Below are positions 36,371-46,992 of a stretch of DNA of 64,000 nt, piece by piece. The stretch is taken from positions 19,066,557-19,130,556 of the forward strand of contig OY288256.1 of NCBI GenBank assembly GCA_958450325.1, in the 5' to 3' direction. Source of the DNA: Agrostemma githago. Lineage: Eukaryota; Streptophyta; Magnoliopsida; Caryophyllales; Caryophyllaceae. How positions within the stretch are numbered: position 1 is the first letter of the stretch; each line of letters begins with the position of its first letter. Under the pieces are notes generated by a model. That model saw nothing but the letters and a program-made list of their open reading frames with translations. It made no database searches and was not told the DNA's origin. A program made the translations under genes and the position numbers.

Positions 36371-37895
36371 GGGTCCGCCTAATCCAACCCTAAACCCTTT
36401 TCCGTCCCGTCTTATGCAGTACCCTACTCTTAAGGTTCAGTGCCCCATCTTTGAATCACATCCACGACAGGGTTCACCAATACCCTCTTAGGGTTCAGTT
36501 TGTTGCGGGTTTAGTGACCTTGATTAAGGAAAAGGGTTTTGGGTTGGATTAGGCGGAGCCGCGAAGCGGGTCCGCCTAATCCAACCCTAAACCCTTTTCT
36601 GTCCCGTCTTATGTAGTACCTACTCTTAAGGTTCAGTGACCCATCTTTGAATCACATCCACGACAGGGTTCACCAATACCCTTTTAGGGTTCAGTTTGTT
36701 GCGGGTTTAGTGACCTTGAATAAGGAAAAGGGTTTAGGGTTGGATTAGGCGGAGCCGCGTAGCGGGTCCTCCTAATCCAACCCTAAACCCTTTTCCGTCC
36801 CGTCTTATGCAGTACCCTACTCTTAAGGTTTAGTGCCCCATCTTTGAATCACATCCACGACAGGGTTCACCATTACCCTCTTAGGGTTCAGTTTGTTGCG
36901 GGTTTAGTGACCTTGAATAAGGAAAAGGGTTTTGGGTTGGATTAGGCGGAGCCGCGAAGCGGGTCCGCCTAATCCAACCCTAAACCCTTTTCTGTCCCGT
37001 CTTATGTAGTACCCTACTCTTAAGGTTCAGTGACCCATCTTTGAATCACATCCACGACAGGGTTCACCAATACCCTCTTAGGGTTCAGTTTGTTGCGGGT
37101 TTAGTGACCTTGAATAAGGAAAAGGGTTTAGGGTTGGATTAGGCGGAGCCGCGTAGCGGGTCCTCCTAATCCAACCCTAAACCCTTTTCCGTCCCGTCTT
37201 ATGCAGTATCCTACTCTTAAGGTTCAGTGCCCCATCTTTAAATCACATCCACGACAGGGTTCACCAATACCCTCTTAGGGTTCAAATTATTGCGGGTTTA
37301 GTGACCTTGAATAAGGAAAAGGGTTTAGGGTTGGATTACGCAGAGCCGCGTAGCGGGTCCGCCTAATCCAACCCTAAACCCTTTTCCGTCCTTGAATAAG
37401 GAAAAGCGTTTAGGGTTGGATTAGGCGGAGCCGCGAAGCGGGTTCCCCTAATCCAAACCTATACCCTTTTCCGTCCCGTCTTATGAAGTACCCTACTCTC
37501 AAGGTTCAGTGCCCTATCTTTGAATCACATACACTACAGGGTTCACCAATACCCTCTTAGGGTTCAGTTTGTTGCGGGTTTAGTGACCTTGAATAAGGAA
37601 AAGGGTTTAGGGTTGGATTAGGCGGAGCCGCGAAGCGGGTCCGCCTAATCCAACCCTAAACCCTTTTCTGTCCCGTCTTATGTAGTACCCTACTCTTAAG
37701 GTTCAGTGACCCATCTTTGAATCACATCCACGACAGGGTTCACCAATACCCTCTTAGGGTTCAGTTTGTTGCGGGTTTAGTGACCTTGAATAAGGAAAAG
37801 GGTTTAGGGTTGGATTAGGCGGAGCCGCGTAGCGGGTCCTCCTAATCCAACCCTAAACCCTTTTCCGTCCCGTCTTATGCAGTACCCTACTCTTA

Positions 37896-40599
37896 AGGTT
37901 TAGTGCCCCATCTTTGAATCACATCCACGACAGGGTTCACCATTACCCTCTTAGGGTTCAGTTTGTTCCGGGTTTAGTGACCTTGAATAAGGAAAAGGGT
38001 TTAGGGTTGGATTAGGCGGAGCCGCGTAGAGGGTCCGCCTAATCCAACCCTAAACCCTTTTCCGTCCTTGAATAAGGAAAAGCGTTTAGGGTTGGATTAG
38101 GCGGAGCCGCGAAGCGGGTTCCCCTAATCCAAACCTAAACCCTTTTCCGTCCCGTCTTATGCAGTATCCTACTCTTAAGGTTCAGTGCCCCATCTTTAAA
38201 TCACATCCACGACAGGGTTCACCAATACCCTCTTAGGGTTCAAATTATTGCGGGTTTAGTGACCTTGAATAAGGAAAAGGGTTTAGGGTTGGATTACGCA
38301 GAGCCGCGTAGCGGGTCCGCCTAATCCAACCCTAAACCCTTTTCCGTCCTTGAATAAGGAAAAGCGTTTAGGGTTGGATTAGGCGGAGCCGCGAAGCGGG
38401 TTCCCCTAATCCAAACCTATACCCTTTTCCGTCCCGTCTTATGAAGTACCCTACTCTCAAGGTTCAGTGCCCTATCTTTGAATCACATACACTACAGGGT
38501 TCACCAATACCCTCTTAGGGTTCAGTTTGTTGCGGGTTTAGTGACCTTGAATAAGGAAAAGGGTTTAGGGTTGGATTAGGCGGAGCCGCGAAGCGGGTCC
38601 GCCTAATCCAACCCTAAACCCTTTTCTGTCCCGTCTTATGTAGTACCCTACTCTTAAGGTTCAGTGACCCATCTTTGAATCACATCCACGACAGGGTTCA
38701 CCAATACCCTCTTAGGGTTCAGTTTGTTGCGGGTTTAGTGACCTTGAATAAGGAAAAGGGTTTAGGGTTGGATTAGGCGGAGCCGCGTAGCGGGTCCTCC
38801 TAATCCAACCCTAAACCCTTTTCCGTCCCGTCTTATTCAGTACCCTTCTCTTAAGGTTCAGTGCCCCATCTTTGAATCACATCCACGACAGGGTTCACCA
38901 ATATCTTCTTAGGGTTCATTTTGTTGCGGGTTTAGTGACCTTGAATAAGGAAAAGGGTTTAGGGTTGGATTAGACGGAGCCGCTAAGCGGGTTCGCCTAA
39001 TCCAACCCTAAACCCTTTTCCGTCCCGTGTTATGCAGTACCCTACTCTTAAGGTTCAGTGCCCCATCTTTGAATCACATCCACGACAGGGTTCACCAATA
39101 CCCTCTTAGGGTTCAGTTTGTTGCGGGTTTAGTGACCTTGAATAAGGAAAAGGGTTTAGGGTTGGATTAGGCGGAGCCGCGTAGCGGGTCCTCCTAATCC
39201 AACCCTAAACCCTTTTCCGTCCCGTCTTATGCAGTACCCTACTCTTAAGGTTTAGTGCCCCATCTTTGAATCACATCCACGACAGGGTTCACCATTACCC
39301 TCTTAGGGTTCAGTTTGTTCCGGGTTTAGTGACCTTGAATAAGGAAAAGGGTTTAGGGTTGGATTAGGCGGAGCCGCGTAGAGGGTCCGCCTAATCCAAC
39401 CCTAAACCCTTTTCCGTCCTTGAATAAGGAAAAGCGTTTAGGGTTGGATTAGGCGGAGCCGCGAAGCGGGTTCCCCTAATCCAAACCTAAACCCTTTTCC
39501 GTCCCGTCTTATGCAGTATCCTACTCTTAAGGTTCAGTGCCCCATCTTTAAATCACATCCACGACAGGGTTCACCAATACCCTCTTAGGGTTCAAATTAT
39601 TGCGGGTTTAGTGACCTTGAATAAGGAAAAGGGTTTAGGGTTGGATTACGCAGAGCCGCGTAGCGGGTCCGCCTAATCCAACCCTAAACCCTTTTCCGTC
39701 CTTGAATAAGGAAAAGCGTTTAGGGTTGGATTAGGCGGAGCCGCGAAGCGGGTTCCCCTAATCCAAACCTATACCCTTTTCCGTCCCGTCTTATGAAGTA
39801 CCCTACTCTCAAGGTTCAGTGCCCTATCTTTGAATCACATACACTACAGGGTTCACCAATACCCTCTTAGGGTTCAGTTTGTTGCGGGTTTAGTGACCTT
39901 GAATAAGGAAAAGGGTTTAGGGTTGGATTAGGCGGAGCCGCGAAGCGGGTCCGCCTAATCCAACCCTAAACCCTTTTCTGTCCCGTCTTATGTAGTACCC
40001 TACTCTTAAGGTTCAGTGACCCATCTTTGAATCACATCCACGACAGGGTTCACCAATACCCTCTTAGGGTTCAGTTTGTTGCGGGTTTAGTGACCTTGAA
40101 TAAGGAAAAGGGTTTAGGGTTGGATTAGGCGGAGCCGCGTAGCGGGTCCTCCTAATCCAACCCTAAACCCTTTTCCGTCCCGTCTTATTCAGTACCCTTC
40201 TCTTAAGGTTCAGTGCCCCATCTTTGAATCACATCCACGACAGGGTTCACCAATATCTTCTTAGGGTTCATTTTGTTGCGGGTTTAGTGACCTTGAATAA
40301 GGAAAAGGGTTTAGGGTTGGATTAGACGGAGCCGCTAAGCGGGTTCGCCTAATCCAACCCTAAACCCTTTTCCGTCCCGTGTTATGCAGTACCCTACTCT
40401 TAAGGTTCAGTGCCCCATCTTTGAATCACATCCACGACAGGGTTCACCAATACCCTCTTAGGGTTCAGTTTGTTGCGGGTTTAGTGACCTTGAATAAGGA
40501 AAAGGGTTTAGGGTTGGATTAGGCGGAGCCGCGTAGCGGGTCCGCCTAATCCAACCCTAAACCCTTTTCCGTCCCGTCTTATGCAGTACCCTACTCTTG
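37896..40599. repeat. 1352-bp six-monomer block (L L S S S S), copies 1-2
   Basis: 37896-39247 and 39248-40599 are consecutive copies. Markers: TTTAGTGCC with ACCATTACC, TTGTTCCGGG and GTAGAGGG; TTCAAATTATTG with CGCAGAGCC and CCTATACCC; ACATACACTAC; ATGTAGTACCC with GTGACCCATC; TTCAGTACCCTTCTC with CCGCTAAGCGG; CCGTGTTATGCAG. A partial earlier copy precedes them (37220-37895, matching 38178 onward). Confidence 0.9.
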
Positions 40600-41275
40600 A
40601 GGTTCAGTGCCCCATCTTTGAATCACATCCACGACAGGGTTCACCATTACCCTCTTAGGGTTCAGTTTGTTGCGGGTTTAGTGACCTTGAATAAGGAAAA
40701 GGGTTTAGGGTTGGATTAGGCGGAGCCGCGTAGAGGGTCCGCCTAATCCAACCCTAAACCCTTTTCCGTCCTTGAATAAGGAAAAGAGTTTAGGGTTGGA
40801 TTAGGCGGAGCCGCGAAGCGGGTTCCCCTAATCCAAACCTAAACCCTTTTCCGTCCCGTCTTATGAAGTACCCTACTCTCAAGGTTCAGTGCCCTATCTT
40901 TGAATCACATCCACTACAGGGTTCACCAATACCCTCTTAGGGTTCAGTTTGTTGCGGGTTTAGTGACCTTGAATAAGGAAAAGGGTTTAGGGTTGGATTA
41001 GGCGGAGCCGCGAAGCGGGTTCGCCTAATCCAACCCTTAACCCTTTTCCATCCCGTCTTATGCAGTACCCTACTCTTAAGGTTCAGTGCCCTATCTTTGA
41101 ATCACATCCACGACAGGGTTCACCAATACCCTCTTAGGGTTCAGTTTGTTGCGGGTTTAGTGACCTTGAATAAGGAAAAGGGTTTAGGGTTGGATTAGGC
41201 GGAGCCGCGTAGCGGGTCCTCCTAATCCAACCCTAAACCCTTTTCCGTCCCGTCTTATGCAGTACCCTACTCTTA

Positions 41276-42627
41276 AGGTTTAGTGCCCCATCTTTGAATC
41301 ACATCCACGACAGGGTTCACCATTACCCTCTTAGGGTTCAGTTTGTTGCGGGTTTAGTGACCTTGAATAAGGAAAAGGGTTTAGGGTTGGATTAGGCGGA
41401 GCCGCGTAGAGGGTCCGCCTAATCCAACCCTAAACCCTTTTCCGTCCTTGAATAAGGAAAACCGTTTAGGGTTGGATTAGGCGGAGCCGCGAAGCGGGTT
41501 CCCCTAATCCAAACCTAAACCCTTTTCCGTCCCGTCTAATGCAGTATCCTACTCTTAAGGTTCAGTGCCCCATCTTTAAATCACATCCACGACAGGGTTC
41601 ACCAATACCCTCTTAGGGTTCAAATTATTGCGGGTTTAGTGACCTTGAATAAGGAAAAGGGTTTAGGGTTGGATTACGCGGAGCCGCGTAGCGGGTCCGC
41701 CTAATCCAACCCTAAACCCTTTTCCGTCCTTGAATAAGGAAAAGCGTTTAGGGTTGGATTAGGCGGAGCCGCGAAGCGGGTTCCCCTAATCCAAACCTAT
41801 ACCCTTTTCCGTCCCGTCTTATGAAGTACCCTACTCTCAAGGTTCAGTGCCCTATCTTTGAATCACATACACTACAGGGTTCACCAATACCCTCTTAGGG
41901 TTCAGTTTGTTGCGGGTTTAGTGACCTTGAATAAGGAAAAGGGTTTAGGGTTGGATTAGGCGGAGCCGCGAAGCGGGTCCGCCTAATCCAACCCTAAACC
42001 CTTTTCTGTCCCGTCTTATGTAGTACCCTACTCTTAAGGTTCAGTGACCCATCTTTGAATCACATCCACGACAGGGTTCACCAATACCCTCTTAGGGTTC
42101 AGTTTGTTGCGGGTTTAGTGACCTTGAATAAGGAAAAGGGTTTAGGGTTGGATTAGGCGGAGCCGCGTAGCGGGTCCTCCTAATCCAACCCTAAACCCTT
42201 TTCCGTCCCGTCTTATTCAGTACCCTTCTCTTAAGGTTCAGTGCCCCATCTTTGAATCACATCCACGACAGGGTTCACCAATATCTTCTTAGGGTTCATT
42301 TTGTTGCGGGCTTAGTGACCTTGAATAAGGAAAAGGGTTTAGGGTTGGATTAGACGGAGCCGCTAAGCGGGTTCGCCTAATCCAACCCTAAACCCTTTTC
42401 CGTCCCGTCTTATGCAGTACCCTACTCTTAAGGTTCAGTGCCCCATCTTTGAATCACATCCACGACAGGGTTCACCAATACCCTCTTAGGGTTCAGTTTG
42501 TTGCGGGTTTAGTGACCTTGAATAAGGAAAAGGGTTTAGGGTTGGATTAGGCGGAGCCACGTAGCGGGTCCGCCTAATCCAACCCTAAACCCTTTTCCGT
42601 CCCGTCTTATGCAGTACCCTACTCTTA
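41276..42627. repeat. 1352-bp six-monomer block, copy 3
   Basis: Third copy of the L L S S S S block, separated from copy 2 by three monomers (40600-41275). It has private differences: TTGTTGCGGG instead of TTGTTCCGGG, AAAACCGTTT in the second hairpin, CGTCTAATGCAG near 41535 and GCGGGCTTAG near 42308. Confidence 0.88.
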
Positions 42628-42909
42628 AGGTTCAGTGCCCCATCTTTGAATCACATCCACGACAGGGTTCACCATTACCCTCTTAGGGTTCAGTTTGTTG
42701 CGGGTTTAGTGACCTTGAATAAGGAAAAGGGTTTAGGGTTGGATTAGGCGGAGCCGCGTAGCGGGTCTGCCTAATCCAACCCTAAACTCTTTTCCGTCCT
42801 TGAATAAGAAAAAGGGTTTAGGGTTGGATTAGGCGGAGCCGCGAAGCGGGTTTGCCTAATCCAACCCTAAACCCTTTTCCGTCCCGTCTTATGCAGTACC
42901 CTACTGTTA

Positions 42910-45049
42910 AGGTTCAGTGCCCCATCTTTAAATCACATCCACGACAGGGTTCACCAATACCCTCTTAGGGTTCAGTTTATTGCGGGTTTAGTGACCTTGA
43001 ATAAGGAAAAGGGTTTAGGGTTGGATTACGCGGAGCCGCGTAGCGGGTCTGCCTAATCCAACCCTAAACCCTTTTCCGTCCTTGAATAAGGAAAAGTGTT
43101 TAGGGTTGGATTAGGCGGAGCCGCGAAGCGGGTGCCCCTAATCCAAACCTAAACCCTTTTCCGTCCCATCTTATGAAGTACCCTACTCTCAAGGTTCAGT
43201 GCCCTATCTTTGAATCACATCCACTACAGGGTTCACCAATACCCTCTTAGGGTTCAGTTTGTTGCGGGTTTAGTGACCTTGAATAAGGAAAAGGGTTTAG
43301 GGTTGGATTAGGCGGAGCCGCGAAGCGGGTTCGCCTAATCCAACCCTTAACCCTTTTCCGTCCCGTCTTATGCAGTACCCTACTCTTAAGGTTCAGTGCC
43401 CTATCTTTGAATCACATCCACGACAGGGTTCACCAATACCCTCTTAGGGTTCAGTTTGTTGCGGGTTTAGTGACCTTGAATAAGGAAAAGGGTTTAGGGT
43501 TGGATTAGGCGGAGCCGCGTAGCGGGTCCTCCTAATCCAACCCTAAGCCCTTTTCCGTCCCGTCTTATGCAGTAGTCTACTCTTAAGGTTCAGTGCCCCA
43601 TCTTTGAATCACATCCACGACAGGGTTCACCAATACCCTCTTAGGGTTCAGTTTGTTGCGGGTTTAGTGACCTTGAATAAGGAAAAGGGTTTAGGGTTGG
43701 ATTAGGCGGAGCCGCGTAGCGGGTCCTCCTAATCCAACCCTAAACCCTATTCGGTCCCGTCTTATGCAGTACCCTACTCTTAAGGTTCAGTGCCCCATCT
43801 TTGAATCACATCCACGACAGGGTTCACCAATACCCTCTTAGGGATCAGTTTGTTGCGGGTTTAGTGACCTTGAATAAGGAAAAGGGTTTAGGGTTGGATT
43901 AGGCGGAGCCGCGAAGCGGGTTCGCCTAATCCAACCCTAAACCCTTTTCCGTCCCGTCTTATGCAGTACCCTACTCTTAAGGTTCAGTGCCCCATCTTTA
44001 AATCACATCCACGACAGGGTTCACCAATACCCTCTTAGGGTTCAGTTTATTGCGGGTTTAGTGACCTTGAATAAGGAAAAGGGTTTAGGGTTGGATTACG
44101 CGGAGCCGCGTAGCGGGTCTGCCTAATCCAACCCTAAACCCTTTTCCGTCCTTGAATAAGGAAAAGTGTTTAGGGTTGGATTAGGCGGAGCCGCGAAGCG
44201 GGTGCCCCTAATCCAAACCTAAACCCTTTTCCGTCCCGTCTTATGAAGTACCCTACTCTCAAGGTTCAGTGCCCTATCTTTGAATCACATCCACTACAGG
44301 GTTCACCAATACCCTCTTAGGGTTCAGTTTGTTGCGGGTTTAGTGACCTTGAATAAGGAAAAGGGTTTAGGGTTGGATTAGGCGGAGCCGCGAAGCGGGT
44401 TCGCCTAATCCAACCCTTAACCCTTTTCCGTCCCGTCTTATGCAGTACCCTACTCTTAAGGTTCAGTGCCCTATCTTTGAATCACATCCACGACAGGGTT
44501 CACCAATACCCTCTTAGGGTTCAGTTTGTTGCGGGTTTAGTGACCTTGAATAAGGAAAAGGGTTTAGGGTTGGATTAGGCGGAGCCGCGTAGCGGGTCCT
44601 CCTAATCCAACCCTAAGCCCTTTTCCGTCCCGTCTTATGCAGTAGTCTACTCTTAAGGTTCAGTGCCCCATCTTTGAATCACATCCACGACAGGGTTCAC
44701 CAATACCCTCTTAGGGTTCAGTTTGTTGCGGGTTTAGTGACCTTGAATAAGGAAAAGGGTTTAGGGTTGGATTAGGCGGAGCCGCGTAGCGGGTCCTCCT
44801 AATCCAACCCTAAACCCTATTCGGTCCCGTCTTATGCAGTACTCTACTCTTAAGGTTCAGTGCCCCATCTTTGAATCACATCCACGACAGGGTTCACCAA
44901 TACCCTCTTAGGGATCAGTTTGTTGCGGGTTTAGTGACCTTGAATAAGGAAAAGGGTTTAGGGTTGGATTAGGCGGAGCCGCGAAGCGGGTTCGCCTAAT
45001 CCAACCCTAAACCCTTTTCCGTCCCGTCTTATGCAGTACCCTACTCTTA
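42910..45049. repeat. 1070-bp tandem duplication (L S S S S), two copies
   Basis: 42910-43979 and 43980-45049 are consecutive. The block equals the first five monomers of the 2646-bp block at 31535 (AAGTGTTT/TGCCCC, AAGCCC, AGTAGTCTACTC with CTATTCGG, AGGGATCAG). The monomers after the second copy (45050, 45247) continue that longer block with TTCATCAATACC and GTGACCCATC. The region is a shuffled relative of 31535-36825 lying about 10 kb away. Confidence 0.88.
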
Positions 45050-46992
45050 AGGTTCAGTGCCCCATCTTTTAATCACATCCACGACAGGGTTCATCAATAC
45101 CCTCTTAGGGTTCAGTTTGTTGCGGGTTTAGTGACCTTGAATAAGGAAAAGGGTTTAGGGTTGGATTAGGCGGAGCCGCGAAGCGGGTCCGCCTAATCCA
45201 ACTTTAAACCCTTTTCTGTCCCGTCTTATGCAGTACCCTACTCTTAAGGTTCAGTGACCCATCTTTGAATCACATCCACGACAGGGTTCACCAATACCCT
45301 CTTAGGGTTCAGTTTGTTGCGGGTTTAGTGACCTTGAATAAGGAAAAGGGTTTAGGGTTGGATTAGGCGGAGCCGCGTAGCGGGTCCTCCTAATCCAACC
45401 CTAAACCCTTTTCCGTCCCGTCTTATTCAGTACCCTTCTCTTAAGGTTCAGTGCCCCATCTTTGAATCACATCCACGACAGGGTTCACCAATATCTTCTT
45501 AGGGTTCATTTTGTTGCGGGTTTAGTGACCTTGAATAAGGAAAAGGGTTTAGGGTTGGATTAGACGGAGCCGCTAAGCGGGTTCGCCTAATCCAACTCTA
45601 AACCCTTTTCCGTCCCGTCTTATGCAGTACCCTACTCTTAAGGTTCAGTGCCCCATCTTTGAATCACATCCACGACAGGGTTCACCAATACCCTCTTAGG
45701 GTTCAGTTTGTTGCGGGTTTAGTGACCTTGAATAAGGAAAAGGGTTTAGGGTTGGATTAGGCGGAGCCGCGTAGCGGGTCCGCCTAATCCAACCCTAAAC
45801 CCTTTTCCGTCCCGTCTTATGCAGTACCCTACTCTTAAGGTTCAGTGCCCCATCTTTGAATCACATCCACGACAGGGTTCACCATTACCCTCTTAGGGTT
45901 CAGTTTGTTGCGGGTTTAGTGACCTTGAATAAGGAAAAGGGTTTAGGGTTGGATTAGGCGGAGCCGCGTAGAGGGTCCGCCTAATCCAACCCTAAACCCT
46001 TTTCCGTCCTTGAATAAGGAAAAGCGTTTAGGGTTGGATTAGGCGGAGCCGCGAAGCGGGTTCCCCTAATCCAAACCTAAACCCTTTTCCGTCCCGTCTT
46101 ATGAAGTACCCTACTCTCAAGGTTCAGTTCCCTATCTTTGAATCACATCCACTACAGGGTTCACCAATACCCTCTTAGGGTTCAGTTTGTTGCGGGTTTA
46201 GTGACCTTGAATAAGGAAAAGGGTTTAGGGTTGGATTAGGCGGAGCCGCGAAGCGGGTCCGCCTAATCCAACCCTAAACCCTTTTCTGTCCCGTCTTATG
46301 TAGTACCCTACTCTTAAGGTTCAGTGACCCATCTTTGAATCACATCCACGACAGGGTTCACCAATACCCTCTTAGGGTTCAGTTTGTTGCGGGTTTAGTG
46401 ACCTTGAATAAGGAAAAGGGTTTAGGGTTGGATTAGGCGGAGCCGCGTAGCGGGTCCGCCTAATCCAACCCTAAACCCTTTTCCGTCCCGTCTTATGCAG
46501 TATCCTACTCTTAAGGTTCAGTGCCCCATCTTTAAATCACATCCACGACAGGGTTCACCAATACCCTCTTAGGGTTCAGTTTATTGCGGGTTTAGTGACC
46601 TTGAATAAGGAAAAGGGTTTGGGGTTGGATTACGCGGAGCCGCGTAGCGGGTCCGCCTAATCCAACCCTAAACCCTTTTCCGTCCTTGAATAAGGAAAAG
46701 CGTTTAGGGTTGGATTAGGCGGAGCCACGAAGCGGGTTCCCCTAATCCAAACCTAAACCCTTTTCCGTCCCGTCTTATGAAGTACCCTACTCTCAAGGTT
46801 CAGTGCCCTATCTTTGAATCACATACACTACAGGGTTCACCAATACCCTCTTAGGGTTCAGTTTGTTGCGGGTTTAGTGACCTTGAATAAGGAAAAGGGT
46901 TTAGGGTTGGATTAGGCGGAGCCGCGAAGCGGGTTCGCCTAATCCAACCCTTAACCCTTTTCCGTCCCGTCTTATGCAGTACCCTACTCTTA

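Larger units (their letters stand above)
36323..36407. repeat. 85-bp hairpin module, reference copy
   Basis: The module starts TTGAATAAGG and ends TTTTCCGTCC. The left arm at 36331-36360 (GGAAAAGGG to AGGCGGA) and the right arm at 36374-36403 (TCCGCCT to CCCTTTTCC) are perfectly complementary over 30 bp. Inside them, G-CCGC-GTA-GCGG-G forms a further 4-bp stem with a 3-base loop across one G/G mismatch. One strand could fold into a hairpin of about 73 nt, and duplex DNA could extrude a cruciform. This 85-bp block is the unit that is copied to make two- and three-hairpin monomers. GC is about 52%. Confidence 0.95.
36236..36432. repeat. Reference one-hairpin monomer (S, 197 bp)
   Basis: This is a clean copy that serves as the standard monomer. 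Counting from the AGGTTCAG anchor, 87 bp of linker (36236-36322) is followed by the 85-bp hairpin module (36323-36407) and the last 25 bp of linker (36408-36432, beginning CGTCTTATGCAG), after which the next monomer starts. In any monomer the first hairpin lies at anchor +87 to +171, a second at +172 to +256 and a third at +257 to +341. S monomers number 151 in the window and carry either a GTA or a GAA apex. Confidence 0.95.
34181..36825. repeat. 2646-bp 13-monomer block, copy 2
   Basis: Direct tandem copy of 31535-34180, monomer for monomer, one base shorter because ATGTAGTACCC has lost a C near 36620. Small differences include CTTATATAAGG near 35340, CGCGTAGCC near 34303 and GGTCCACCTATTCC near 35790. 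It is among the longest clean tandem higher-order repeats in the window. Confidence 0.92.
31535..46513. repeat. Array domain D: 70 S-rich monomers
   Basis: Contains 56 S and 14 L monomers. Anchors: 31535L 31817S 32014S 32211S 32408S 32605S 32802S 32999S 33196S 33393S 33590S 33787S 33984S 34181L 34463S 34660S 34857S 35054S 35251S 35448S 35645S 35842S 36039S 36236S 36433S 36629S 36826S 37023S 37220L 37502S 37699S 37896L 38178L 38460S 38657S 38854S 39051S 39248L 39530L 39812S 40009S 40206S 40403S 40600L 40882S 41079S 41276L 41558L 41840S 42037S 42234S 42431S 42628L 42910L 43192S 43389S 43586S 43783S 43980L 44262S 44459S 44656S 44853S 45050S 45247S 45444S 45641S 45838L 46120S 46317S. Markers are GGGTCCTCC hairpins, GTGACCCATC, TTCAGTACCCTTCTC with AATATCTTC, and CTATTCGG. 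Confidence 0.88.

Noticed and set aside
36361..36390. tRNA T-arm or internal B box (GGTTCGCC...AATCC in GAA-type modules)
   Set aside because: The spacing differs from GGTTCGANTCC by three bases, and no A box, acceptor stem or anticodon arm can be built around it.
36323..36407. Fold-back MITE inserted in a satellite
   Set aside because: Extra modules abut exactly (CCGTCC-TTGAATAAGG), with no target-site duplication or empty site in any of the 272 monomers. Tandem copying of an 85-bp block explains the data. An ancient insertion cannot be excluded.
36236..36432. CENP-B box (NTTCGNNNNANNCGGGN)
   Set aside because: TTCGCCTAATCC fits the first half by chance but lacks CGGG at the required place. 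No match was found on the other strand.
36236..36432. Nucleosome phasing as the reason for the 197-bp period
   Set aside because: 197 bp is near common nucleosome spacing, but 282 and 367 bp are not multiples of it, so the match may be coincidence.
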